This document shows, in pieces, positions 16,511-25,085 of a DNA stretch of 46,975 bases. Origin of the DNA: Chitinispirillales bacterium. Lineage in GTDB: Bacteria > Fibrobacterota > Chitinivibrionia > Chitinivibrionales > Chitinispirillaceae. A program made the position numbers and the translations under genes. Position 1 is the first letter of the stretch. Each line of letters begins with the position of its first letter. Location: NCBI GenBank assembly GCA_031281225.1, contig JAITFQ010000066.1, positions 1-46,975 of the forward strand, read 5' to 3'. The notes under the pieces are model-generated. The model made no database searches. It worked only from the letters and a program-made list of their open reading frames with translations, and was not told the DNA's origin.

Positions 16511-17391
16511 TTTTGCTCCTCTAATCCTTTCAGAATATATTCACAAAAAACAGGACTAATATCTATTCCAATTGCGTTTCGACCTGTTTGCAACGCAACC
16601 CTCATTGTGGTGCCGCTTCCAACAAATGGATCAAGTACCACCCCCATATCTGGACAGCCGACTTCTAAACAACGCTCAACTAATTCATCTGGGTACGGTG
16701 CCGTTTCAATCCCGCCATTTGCTTTAGGTCGGGCCAAAATTGTCCATACATCTTCGTCAATTTTTTTTTCTAAAAGCGGTTGACGGTTGAAATAGTATTT
16801 ACGATCTTTAGCAAACATAAACACATATTCGTAACTTCTTCTCGGCCTATCTTTCACGGATTCAGGGAGCGCACTTTCTCTATGCCAAATAATAGGGGTT
16901 CGCAAAATCCATTTTTTTGACATCATCTCAATGGCTACTCTCCAAGGTACACCAATAACCGATTTCCGTTGAATACCTATTTCAAGTCCACCACTCTTAT
17001 CTACAGGACGCAATCCAAAACGACGCTTGCTACTTTTAGGATCAGTACCATGTGATTTTCCTTTTCCAGAATAATACGTATCACCTAAATTTAGAAACAA
17101 CAAACCATCTTTGCGAAGAACCCGATAGGCTTCATCCATTACCGAACATAGCGAAGATATGTATTCGTTCACAGTTTCCTCTAGCCCAATTTGACCGTCA
17201 ACTTTATAATCACGTAAACAATAATATGGTGGCGACGTAACAATGCAGTTCACGCTATCAGTTTCTATATCGGACATAGCATGTTTAGCATTGCCACAGT
17301 ACAACGTCCAATGCTTTCCGCTATCAGAACAAACTGTCCATCTCGTTATTTTATTTTCTAAGGCACACTTTTTCATTATAAAATTAGGCAC
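16495..17391 (-). CDS. Beta-class site-specific DNA methyltransferase
   Basis: 298 residues. Motif IV TSPPYYCLRDYKVDGQIGLE lies near the front and the SAM-binding motif I VLDPFVGSGTTMRVALQTGR near the back, the order of beta-class amino-methyltransferases; SPPY is typical of N4-cytosine enzymes, though N6-adenine cannot be excluded. RPRRSYEYVFMFAKDRKYYF and TPIIWHRESALPESVKDRP are common flanking segments of this family. The start is either the GTG at 17391 (a ribosome site AAAGGA lies rather close) or the ATG at 17376. Being first in the operon with the ATPase and HNH genes, it most probably marks host DNA against the partner nuclease. Confidence 0.85.
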   Translation of the reverse strand: MPNFIMKKCALENKITRWTVCSDSGKHWTLYCGNAKHAMSDIETDSVNCIVTSPPYYCLRDYKVDGQIGLEETVNEYISSLCSVMDEAYRVLRKDGLLFLNLGDTYYSGKGKSHGTDPKSSKRRFGLRPVDKSGGLEIGIQRKSVIGVPWRVAIEMMSKKWILRTPIIWHRESALPESVKDRPRRSYEYVFMFAKDRKYYFNRQPLLEKKIDEDVWTILARPKANGGIETAPYPDELVERCLEVGCPDMGVVLDPFVGSGTTMRVALQTGRNAIGIDISPVFCEYILKGLEEQKCICL

Positions 17392-17541
17392 TTTCCTTTG
17401 GTTGTGATTTATTTTTCATAGTAACAAAAAAATATACCACAAACACCTCTCCAAAGAGATTAAAAACGAACCTCAATCATCAATGTGGACATTATCCAGC
17501 AAAATAACACATATATTGAGGCCACCTGTACAAAACTTCCC

Positions 17542-17625
17542 GGGGTGGCAGAGAATTCGAACCCTGGGTATCAGAAGGCCCAGCTGTTTCCGAGACCGCC
17601 TCCGCCCCCATTCAACCGCTGCCCC
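17542..17625 (-). pseudogene. Decayed tRNA-Ser-like sequence
   Basis: Minus-strand sequence keeps AGCGGTTGAATGGGGGCGG (D-arm region of serine tRNAs), an anticodon arm GCGGT-ctcggaa-ACAGC with one mismatch, a long variable arm TGGG...CCCA as in class II tRNAs, and a T-arm GGTTCGAATTC. The anticodon would be CGG instead of the serine CGA, the acceptor stem pairs poorly and the T-loop is one base too long. I therefore call it a relic rather than a working gene. The rest of this gene-free stretch (17392-18066) holds the repeat described next. Confidence 0.45.
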
Positions 17626-17644
17626 AAAAGTGGCTTCCCGCGCT

Positions 17645-17895
17645 TTTTTACAACTCACAAAACACTTTTTCCGCCTACCCTCCATCCATAATATACTATA
17701 TGCGCTCAACCAAATGCACGTTTTAGCAAAAGTTATAAAATCTTGAACTGTTGCAATTTTTGCAACCGTTGCCGTTTTTTACGACCCGCAAAGCGTTTTT
17801 TCTGCCTACACCCCACCCAAACGACCGTTTCCACATCACCCATAATATACTATTTGCACCCGTCCAAATGCGTATTTTAGCAAAAATCATAAAAT
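17645..17895. repeat. Imperfect direct repeat of about 100 bp
   Basis: Unit A (about 17645-17742) and unit B (about 17776-17895) share TTTTTAC-GAC-CGCAAA-like starts, GCCTAC, and a long similar end CATAATATACTAT...CCAAATGC...TTTTAGCAAAA...ATAAAAT; unit B has some 20 extra bases in the middle. The motif CATAATATACTAT appears a third time at 25192-25204. No reading frame of note is seen. Confidence 0.6.
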
Positions 17896-18066
17896 TATAC
17901 AGAGACATTATCAAGCCTATACAATCCTACATTCCGTTTAGTCAACCACTATTTACATCGCTTTATCAAGTAAAAAATCCATATCAAGATACAAACGGAT
18001 AATCCGGCTACATAATTTACTATCGCTCGATTTTCCCACCGCAAGCCCCGCCTTAAAGCGCAACCC

Positions 18067-18699
18067 TCAGCAATTTTCCCCCACCCCCCACCTCACCCGC
18101 TCCAAATCACCGTCCGAAAGCAGCGGTATCAATTCCTGAATTTCGTCAATGCTCCTATCCCACCACTTGAACGCCAGCAAAAGCTCAATCAACTCATCGT
18201 CAAACCGCTTGCGCACGAGTTTTGCCGGATTACCGGCTACAATACTGTATGGCTCGACATCACTCCCCACAACGCTGTTCAGACCGATTATCGCGCCGTC
18301 GCCGATATGAACGCCGGGTAGGATTACCGCGTTTTGCCCGATCCAAACATCGTTGCCGATTACCGTATCGCCTTTGCAGCGCATCTCACTTAACGGCGGT
18401 ACATTCTGACGCCATCCCTCGAAGATATAAAAGGGAAACGTGCTTGCGCAATTCATTTTGTGGTTCGCGCCGTTCATAACAAATTCCACGCCAGCCGCGA
18501 TTTGGCAGAATTTTCCTATTATCAACTTATCACCATAAAATTCGTAGTGATGCGTAACCCTGCTCTCAAAATCTTCGCCGCTGTAATAAGTGAAATCGCC
18601 CACAATGATATTCGGACGCGTTATCGTCGGCTTGATATACGTCACCGGAAAGCCTGATACGGGGTGCGGGGCGGTTGGGTCGGGGTAAGGTTTTGTCAT
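18067..18699 (-). CDS. CatB/Vat-like hexapeptide-repeat acetyltransferase
   Basis: 210 residues of the xenobiotic acyltransferase family (left-handed parallel beta-helix, acetyl-CoA dependent). The family-specific segments are visible: ITRPNIIVGDFTYYSG, LIIGKFCQIAAGVEFVMNGA followed by NHKM, with the catalytic His, GDTVIGNDVWIGQNAVILPG, VHIGDGAIIGLNSVV, and SIVAGNPAKLVRKRFDDELI. Relatives inactivate chloramphenicol or streptogramins, but many in anaerobes have unknown substrates, so antibiotic resistance is not implied. It is followed on the same strand, upstream by 4 bp, by the MNT gene. Fragments of this same gene lie at both island borders (5533-5590 and 27436-27597). Confidence 0.85.
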   Translation of the reverse strand: MTKPYPDPTAPHPVSGFPVTYIKPTITRPNIIVGDFTYYSGEDFESRVTHHYEFYGDKLIIGKFCQIAAGVEFVMNGANHKMNCASTFPFYIFEGWRQNVPPLSEMRCKGDTVIGNDVWIGQNAVILPGVHIGDGAIIGLNSVVGSDVEPYSIVAGNPAKLVRKRFDDELIELLLAFKWWDRSIDEIQELIPLLSDGDLERVRWGVGENC

Positions 18700-18703
18700 G
18701 TTT

Positions 18704-19039
18704 TTACTCCGATGCCGTTTTTAGTGCGGCGCAGTTCGGGCTATAAATTTTCACACGTCCTCGGTCGATAATGTCCCGGAAGCGCTGTTCGATTCCGTTG
18801 TAGTCTGTGACATCTACCCTGAAAACGATGTCGGATTCGCCAAAGGCTTCTTTGAGGCTACCCCATTGTTCGAGCGGCATATGTTCGCCGTTTGAACGTA
18901 CAAACGCCAGGTCGAGATCCGACCATTCCCTGTGCGTTCCCTTAACGCGCGAGCCGTAGGCGTAGACCTCACAGTCCGGAGCGAACTCGGCGATTATGCC
19001 AAGGACGATTTTTTCTTCGTCCGGAGTGATGGCGATCAT
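18704..19039 (-). CDS. MNT-type nucleotidyltransferase (antitoxin of MNT/HEPN pair)
   Basis: A 111-residue minimal nucleotidyltransferase. The catalytic motif is intact: VYAYGSRVKGTHREWSDLDL, that is GSxxxG followed by SDLD, plus a third carboxylate in IVFRVDVTDYN. In MNT/HEPN modules this enzyme transfers AMP to the HEPN ribonuclease and silences it. The ATG overlaps the end of the HEPN gene by 4 bp, the usual toxin-first layout. Confidence 0.85.
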   Translation of the reverse strand: MIAITPDEEKIVLGIIAEFAPDCEVYAYGSRVKGTHREWSDLDLAFVRSNGEHMPLEQWGSLKEAFGESDIVFRVDVTDYNGIEQRFRDIIDRGRVKIYSPNCAALKTASE

Positions 19040-19470
19040 ATCCTGTTCTCTAAATCAACGGTGTATTTTTTCGCAGCCGGCAGAAACTCTATCGCCTTGT
19101 TAAAAATGTATTCCGCGGTCATAGCGCTGTAAGTATGCAAAGTCCGATTCCTCGCTTCGTGAAATGCCCACCACGCCTTAACATCCGATATGAGGCCGTT
19201 TTCCCACGCGATTCGATAAAAATCTCTGCGTGTATTGCCCATAATAATGTTTGGCTCAACATTTATTTCAAGCCATTTTTTCATAAACTTCCAGTACAGC
19301 TCGTATGCAACCTCAAAATTCTGAATGACACCGGAGCGCAGTACGTCCCGTCTTCTGACAGTAGCGTCAGGAAGACTCTCGCTATACTCATCAATAGCAT
19401 TTCCAAGCGCATTGACAGCGTCTTTAAGTATTTCGATATCGAGCGGTTTTTCTTCCATATTTGCATCCAT
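19036..19470 (-). CDS. HEPN-domain toxin / nucleotidyltransferase-substrate protein (HI0074-like)
   Basis: About 144 residues of four-helix HEPN protein. The ribonuclease motif RNRTLH, an exact RNxxxH, sits in AWWAFHEARNRTLHTYS, and the earlier SGVIQNFEVAYELYWKFMKK is the classic family helix. I start at the ATG coding MDANMEEKP; the frame extends upstream to an ATG at 19521, but that adds unusual residues, and neither start has a clear ribosome site. With the MNT gene it should form a toxin-antitoxin pair in which the HEPN protein cleaves RNA unless adenylylated. Confidence 0.8.
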   Translation of the reverse strand: MDANMEEKPLDIEILKDAVNALGNAIDEYSESLPDATVRRRDVLRSGVIQNFEVAYELYWKFMKKWLEINVEPNIIMGNTRRDFYRIAWENGLISDVKAWWAFHEARNRTLHTYSAMTAEYIFNKAIEFLPAAKKYTVDLENRI

Positions 19471-19671
19471 AGGATAATACCATACGTTAAATGGAAACAG
19501 ACAGCATTTTATTGCTGACATAAATATACTATTTTGGCTATATCATATATCAATTTTTTATACTTTTTAATTCAACCTCAAATCCTCCCGCACCCCCCGC
19601 CAAGCGGACACCCAACAGAAAAGATGGAGGATAGCGGCGGGGTGAGTCCCACCATACATTCATTTATTCCA

Positions 19672-20399
19672 TTATCGGCTCCCTGCCATCTTCTTATTTT
19701 TAATCACCCCTTTTATCTCATTGAGTAAATCTTTTTCCGTAGGTATATAAAGTTGATATTTGCTTGTAAGTATGTGAGTGTTATCCTCTGGCAACGTAAT
19801 TTTAACCAACGCGTCGTTTTTAGCCGTACTGTAGGGTTTTCATCGGGTAACTTTTCAATCAAAAGCCGCTGTTTCCGCGCCACTGCGAGTACCGCCTCTT
19901 TATCGTTGCTCAACAAAAGCCGCTCGTAAAGCATGGAGTTAATCTGCCGCTCCATCTCCCGCCCCGTCCAATGGTTGTTCAGTGTCTCCAACTCGTAATA
20001 TTCGCGTTTGTGGGTATCCTCTATGCGAATCAACAGTCGATACTGAGTCCAACTGAATTGTGAACGCAGTGCGTTCACAATTGGGTAAGTATGGTAAAAT
20101 TGACGACAAAACGCCAGCTGACGATATGAAAAACCGCTACCAAATTCCGATTTCATAGCTTCTGCCAAGCTTTTTATCAAAAACTCGCCGTATTTGGCCC
20201 TTTTCTCGCCTTTCTGCTCCTCAACAAAAATCCGCTCCCCTAACTTCCAATACATCAACACCCGCTGAAAATCCACGCTGCGCACAGCCTCAGCGCGAGC
20301 GTCTTTTATAATACCCTTCACGTCATTGTAAAATGATGTGCTAATTTCTATACCGCCGCCTGCTTTTTGTAAAGCACGTGACTCTGTTTTTTGCTTCAT
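19672..20399 (-). pseudogene. YhcG/DUF1016 nuclease gene with catalytic core deleted and frame shifted
   Basis: The N-terminal DUF1016 domain is intact for about 170 residues (FQRVLMYWKLGERIFVEEQ, SYRQLAFCRQFYHTYP, SWTQYRLLIRIEDTHKREYY). Directly after RKQRLLIEKLPDENPTV the frame reaches sequence whose other frame reads NDALVKITLPEDNTHILTSK and YQLYIPTEKDLLNEI, the normal C-terminal end. Missing between them is the PD-(D/E)xK core of this family (the LxFYH...ELK...GQ region), and the junction also changes frame. The ORF as it stands continues to 19713 with unrelated residues. The broken gene spans 19672-20399. Confidence 0.7.
20056..20082. repeat. 27-bp perfect palindrome inside the DUF1016 relic
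   Basis: AATTGTGAACGCA-G-TGCGTTCACAATT has 13-bp perfect arms around one base. It encodes IVNALRSQ in the middle of the DUF1016 domain. Confidence 0.7.
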
Positions 20400-20529
20400 G
20401 CCCTCTCTCTCCCCAGCTATAAACCCATAAAAACACTCGGCCCAAGGCCCCGTGACCGCCGCCTATACACAATATAATATAAAAACGTAACGATATGGTC
20501 GTCGGCAAGCGATATTTTCACATTTTCAG

Positions 20530-22716
20530 TTATAATAATAATGCTGATACTTTATCATACAACATTTTTAAATGTTCATTGGACATATCCAAAATAGGTT
20601 CATACATAAACGAATTTATATGTATATTCTCCGGTGTCATTAAATTCACTTTATCCAACAAGCGTATTATCTCTTTTTCTTCAAAGAATAGTGTTTTGTA
20701 TTTTTCGGTTAATTCATAAGTTTGGTTTTTCTTAATACCAACTATAAACGTAGAGTCACTAATCCTATTTATCATATATTTTTCGGCTTTTAACCTTATC
20801 GCTATTGATAGAATAATTTTATCTTCCAATTCCATCTTTTGAGTAGTATCGGTACAAATTTTGTCTGCTATCTCATAAATCCGTTCTTCAACCGAATTAC
20901 CTTGAAAAGAATTTGTATTATCAGGAATTTCAATGAGTTCCTTAAATATACTGAGCAAATCTCTCATAGTTATTGTAGCAGTATCTGTTTTTTGATGAAG
21001 TAAACCTGTCAATCTATTAGCCACATCATTCTCTCCACAAAACTCGGCTAGATTTCTAACAAATGGAATCGCGGCTATTTCGTGTTTCACATCTTTAAAT
21101 TCCTTCCAATTATTAAATGGATTATTTTGGTATTTTTCTTCCTCTAACTCTATCCTATCAGTATATTTAACTGCGCATAATCTATTTTTTCTGGTAGTTC
21201 CGTGACTAGCTCCTATTCCCATCCGACTAGTCAAGTTTCTATGAAAGTCGAAATTGTGTGTTAAAACTATAAGGCTAAACCCATCATTTTTAGCAATATC
21301 TTTCAGATACTCAATAATGGCGTATTTATTCTTATAGTCAAAAGAATCTGCGATGTCATCAATAACAAACAATGTTTCTTGACTTGTTGCTTTTCGTGCC
21401 TCAACTTCAAAGATAATATTTAGAATATATAGAGCGCGCTTTTCCCCTTGACTCAACACTTCCAATAAATCTTGCCGTTCCACAGGCTTTACCTCATCAC
21501 CTTCTACAAAATCGAATTTTACAACAGGAATCTCATTTGATAAAATAACTGATGCTTGATTATCCATTTTTAACTTAAACGGTACTGTATAACGCTCATT
21601 AAATTCATTGATTACCTCTTGCCATCTTGTACTTTGTTTTTTGGCTTCATCTACAATTTTTTGGATTTTTTCCTTACTTTCATCATAAAGATTTAATAAC
21701 GCGTCATATTCGTTTTTATTTTGTGCCAAATATGCAATCCAAAGTTTTTCCTTAAAAGCCTCATACTCCTTTAATTCAGGCAATATTTCTTTATGCATTC
21801 CAATATAATCACGAAAATCTTTGTTCGCTTGATTTTTCGCAAGAGTTTTATCTAATTTTTCAAAAGCTTTTTCTAATTCATTATTATTAATAATATTTTC
21901 CTTTTCTTTTTTAATGGCTGTCTCCAACTCTTCCATGCTAGCAACCTTCTTTTCCATGTGACCTTCCTTGATGTTTACAGAATGGCTAGCCTTAAACCAC
22001 CCATTATCATTAAGACGCTTTGCTATATCTGTAGCGTTATTATGATTGAAAATACCTTTTTTAAAAAAAGTTGAAGTATCTAGTAATTTATCATATATGG
22101 TAATATATTCTGACAAGTTATCCATAATTGCTTTGTCTTTTAACAAATCTATACTTTTATCATTGAATACACTAATATACTGTATTTTTTCAAAACCTTT
22201 TGGATTTTTTGTATAATCACTAATTTCATCCTTAATACGTTTTAATGCCGTAAAAAAATCTTTTTTATGCGAAATGTCTTGTGACAGATTGTTTTCAATA
22301 TCCTGTTCTTTTTTAAATCCAGATGTTTTTTTTAGATTTTTGAGTAAGTCTTGCTTTCTTTTATTTATTTCCTCATAAATGGTTTCATATTCTTTCCGAA
22401 GCTCTTCATCTACCAATAAAGTTGATACCTTTTCCGACTTGTATTCCTCATCATATGGCTCAATAACAAAAACTTCTTCGGCAACCAATTCCTTGTTTTC
22501 ATCATTTGTGATTTTACGAATGGTTTCACGAGCTGTATATATTCTGTCAACTGTTTTGTTACCAACACAAATATCCTTGAGCGTCTTTGCAAATGAGGTT
22601 TTCATAGCACCATTGGGAGCATAGATAGCAATCACATTTTTTTCAGAAAAGTCAAACATTGCATTCATTTTTTTTATACCGTAACAGTTTTCTAACTCGA
22701 TTTTAAGCCTTTTCAT
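20530..22716 (-). CDS. Large ABC/SMC-type ATPase with candidate HEPN-like RNase tail (RloC/PrrC-like)
   Basis: 728 residues. The ATPase head opens with KIELENCYGIKKM and Walker A YAPNGAMKTSFAKTL (about 32-46), has a long charged helical arm (residues 100-370), and closes with signature LSQGEKRAL (421-429), Walker B LFVIDDIADSFD (449-460) and LTHNF (485-489). Beyond residue 520 comes a separate domain holding PFVRNLAEF (R554, E558) and RLTGLLH (R568, H574), which resemble the Arg-x3-Glu and His residues of PrrC/RloC anticodon nucleases of the HEPN class. That link is my inference. It stands alone, on AT-rich DNA unlike the core genes around the island, with no restriction subunits directly beside it. 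Probable role: solitary abortive-infection protein that cuts RNA on phage cue. Confidence 0.65.
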   Translation of the reverse strand: MKRLKIELENCYGIKKMNAMFDFSEKNVIAIYAPNGAMKTSFAKTLKDICVGNKTVDRIYTARETIRKITNDENKELVAEEVFVIEPYDEEYKSEKVSTLLVDEELRKEYETIYEEINKRKQDLLKNLKKTSGFKKEQDIENNLSQDISHKKDFFTALKRIKDEISDYTKNPKGFEKIQYISVFNDKSIDLLKDKAIMDNLSEYITIYDKLLDTSTFFKKGIFNHNNATDIAKRLNDNGWFKASHSVNIKEGHMEKKVASMEELETAIKKEKENIINNNELEKAFEKLDKTLAKNQANKDFRDYIGMHKEILPELKEYEAFKEKLWIAYLAQNKNEYDALLNLYDESKEKIQKIVDEAKKQSTRWQEVINEFNERYTVPFKLKMDNQASVILSNEIPVVKFDFVEGDEVKPVERQDLLEVLSQGEKRALYILNIIFEVEARKATSQETLFVIDDIADSFDYKNKYAIIEYLKDIAKNDGFSLIVLTHNFDFHRNLTSRMGIGASHGTTRKNRLCAVKYTDRIELEEEKYQNNPFNNWKEFKDVKHEIAAIPFVRNLAEFCGENDVANRLTGLLHQKTDTATITMRDLLSIFKELIEIPDNTNSFQGNSVEERIYEIADKICTDTTQKMELEDKIILSIAIRLKAEKYMINRISDSTFIVGIKKNQTYELTEKYKTLFFEEKEIIRLLDKVNLMTPENIHINSFMYEPILDMSNEHLKMLYDKVSALLL

Positions 22717-22941
22717 TATTTTTTAATCTCCTTTTGGAATTTCTTAATTATTTTTAATTAAATACATTATCCAATTAATTTAAGTAAATCTATTGTTTGA
22801 CCCTATAAATATATTATTTGTAGCCAAACAAAAAGTAAAAAAATATCACCACCCACCATCTCCCGTGCTTTCCGCTAAGAACCCCTCGTTTTCTCCACAA
22901 AGCCTAATTTTTCAATCAACCCTGCTATTTGTTGCTTAATC

Positions 22942-23955
22942 CTACTTATCCAAAAACAAACTATCCGACGGTTTCCAGTTTTTGGCATATTCATCAGCCT
23001 TTTCGAGCCAACGGATAATTCGTTTTTCGGGAGCAACACTTTCCCCCCAATACTCTACAAATAGCGCGTTGTCCATTTTTATGGCAGCCTTACGCATTTC
23101 TTCTTCTATAAGTTTCAAAGCTCGTTCTATGTAAATGCCACCTTCGTCGTCATTATTGGGGTTGGCAACGCTTCCGGCGGAAAATAAATCTCGCGCTTGG
23201 TGGCATATCACACCGTGATAAGTCAACAAATAAAGTACCATGTCATCATATTTATTCCGCGAGCGCCCTGAATCTACGATTTTAGGACAAAGCAGGGCAG
23301 CTTCTGCACGTAAACGAGTTTTTTCATCGGTTGTAAGATTTGTGTACAATCTCGCTTGTATTGGTACGGTATGTTCATCTATTTCTTTTTCTTCTATCCA
23401 CCATAAGCGTCCATCCGGGTGAATTTTTCGAGCGTAAATCCGTATGTACTTCATTTTGTCTTGCATTTTGAGCTTACGAAAATCATCATATTTAATACCC
23501 ATTTCTTCAAAAAGAGACCGTTTTACTACCGCCCTTTCGGTTGGCAATTCTACCTCAAAACGCGGTACGTGCGAAGTGCGGACATGGATGACACTTTGTT
23601 CATAATCTCCCCATCGTACCTCCGGAACACCACCCATCTTTCCAAAAATGATGTATATAAATTTGACACTTTCAATTCTCTGCGTTTCCAAAACACTATT
23701 AGCTACACTTCGCCATGTATCGTTCAAAGTAAATTTAACTTCAACGCCAAATTCACCTAAGGCTATATCAGGAAACGCTTGCGGGTGTGGAGTAAAGTCT
23801 ATTGTGAACGATGCTTCATTACGTGTTAATTCATCCAATACTTCACGCACGCGGCTCTCAAATAGTGGAGATGACTTAAAACCCACCGCATGGGCTTCAC
23901 TTGTTAAAACCTTACAACATTTATCTAAAATCGCTTCAAACATATTTTTTGTCAT
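22942..23955 (-). CDS. Type II restriction endonuclease, partner of the C5 methyltransferase
   Basis: 337 residues, not assigned to a named enzyme. A PD-(D/E)xK site is visible: AFPDIALGEFGVEVKFTLND (D63, E72, K74), in the usual spacing after an N-terminal helical region with SRVREVLDEL. The remainder has a YARKIHPDGRLWWIEE segment and a helical C-terminus. Its ATG overlaps the methyltransferase stop by 4 bp, the layout of a type II restriction-modification pair. Recognition sequence unknown. Confidence 0.75.
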   Translation of the reverse strand: MTKNMFEAILDKCCKVLTSEAHAVGFKSSPLFESRVREVLDELTRNEASFTIDFTPHPQAFPDIALGEFGVEVKFTLNDTWRSVANSVLETQRIESVKFIYIIFGKMGGVPEVRWGDYEQSVIHVRTSHVPRFEVELPTERAVVKRSLFEEMGIKYDDFRKLKMQDKMKYIRIYARKIHPDGRLWWIEEKEIDEHTVPIQARLYTNLTTDEKTRLRAEAALLCPKIVDSGRSRNKYDDMVLYLLTYHGVICHQARDLFSAGSVANPNNDDEGGIYIERALKLIEEEMRKAAIKMDNALFVEYWGESVAPEKRIIRWLEKADEYAKNWKPSDSLFLDK

Positions 23956-24893
23956 AAACCCTTCCTTTCAATTAAAAGCTCAACCGCTTTTGCAATATGC
24001 CAAGCTAAAACAGGTGGCACGGCATTTCCGATTTGTCGCTCGGTTTCCCGCAGTTTTGACATAAAGCGAAAATTATCTGGGAATGATTGGATACGTGCCG
24101 CCTCACGCATTGAAATACGTCGTGGCAATGAGTAATGGAACTGAATGTTTCCGTGACACTCAGCTCGTATCGTATATCCCGGCCTATCAGCAATCAAACG
24201 ACGGTTTCCTTGTTCACCGCTAGCATTCGCTAAACTCCAAATATGTGAAAAATCTTTGTCAATATCCAATCGTTCGAGATCCCCAATAGCTTCTTTGGCA
24301 GTAATAGGACGGTTTTCTAAAGGTTTCGGCGGTATAAATTGGGGTATATCTTTTCTTGTTCCAACGATAAAAACCCTTTCTCTCGTTTGTGGAACGCCAT
24401 ACTTTGACGCACAATAAAGCTCGTGATGCACATTGTAACCGAGTTTATTAAAATCCTCCAATATTTTTCTGAGAGAAGTTTCGTTTTGTTTCAACAATAA
24501 ACCGCCTACATTTTCCGCGATGAAAACCTTAGGTTGAACGCGTCGGACCGCTTCAACAATTGCAATATAAAGGCTGCTACGTTTACCATTAATTCCAAGC
24601 ATTTTACCATTAATAGAGATATCTTGACAAGGAAAGCCGCCGATTACCACATCCGCATATTCAGGTAGCGCATCCATCACACCGTTGATGTCATCCTCTA
24701 TGATATGATCCCCAATATTTGCCCTATATGTTTTGCAAGCTGATGGGTTAATTTCATTGGCCCAAATAATATTAAAGCTCGTTTTGCCATAATGCTTCCC
24801 CAAAAAATCAAAACCACCTAAAAAACCCAAGTCCATGCCTCCACAACCGGAAAACAAAGAGACAATAGTAAAAGAAAGTTGGGACTCGTTCAT
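23952..24893 (-). CDS. DNA (cytosine-5)-methyltransferase
   Basis: 313 residues with all main C5-methyltransferase motifs in order: I IVSLFSGCGGMDLGF, IV VIGGFPCQDIS with catalytic Cys89, VI AENVGGL (Glu127), VIII QTRERVFIVG, and IX/X ERQIGNAVPPVLAWHIA. The short region between VIII and IX (roughly 185-265) is the target-recognition part. A GGAGGAAT ribosome site precedes the ATG. It protects host sites from the endonuclease encoded immediately downstream. A possible small ORF ends just upstream. Confidence 0.95.
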   Translation of the reverse strand: MNESQLSFTIVSLFSGCGGMDLGFLGGFDFLGKHYGKTSFNIIWANEINPSACKTYRANIGDHIIEDDINGVMDALPEYADVVIGGFPCQDISINGKMLGINGKRSSLYIAIVEAVRRVQPKVFIAENVGGLLLKQNETSLRKILEDFNKLGYNVHHELYCASKYGVPQTRERVFIVGTRKDIPQFIPPKPLENRPITAKEAIGDLERLDIDKDFSHIWSLANASGEQGNRRLIADRPGYTIRAECHGNIQFHYSLPRRISMREAARIQSFPDNFRFMSKLRETERQIGNAVPPVLAWHIAKAVELLIERKGL

Positions 24894-24905
24894 TGATATT
24901 CCTCC

Positions 24906-25085
24906 TTAATTAAGTTTTCTATAACCAATTCGTATAAAAATAGTATTTGGGGCTAATCCTTTGCAAGGAATAAAATACAAAAAATTCACGGCGTACTCCA
25001 CCTTTTGAATAACATCCTCACCAAACTGCGTGAGTCTGTAATCAGAATCTTTCAAAATAGTTGATAACCGCACGTATGCCTCCAA
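24906..25085 (-). CDS. Possible 59-residue ORF upstream of the C5 methyltransferase
   Basis: From a TTG at 25085 the frame reads EAYVRLSTILKDSDYRLTQF and onward to GYRKLN, stopping 12 nt before the methyltransferase ATG. The frame is open further upstream for only a few codons and no ribosome site is evident. It could be the tail of a lost gene (for instance a controller) or chance. I do not recognise it. Confidence 0.25.
   Translation of the reverse strand: MEAYVRLSTILKDSDYRLTQFGEDVIQKVEYAVNFLYFIPCKGLAPNTIFIRIGYRKLN

Noticed and set aside
17542-17625. Functional tRNA gene
   Set aside because: Acceptor stem and T-loop do not fold correctly and the anticodon does not match the serine-type body.
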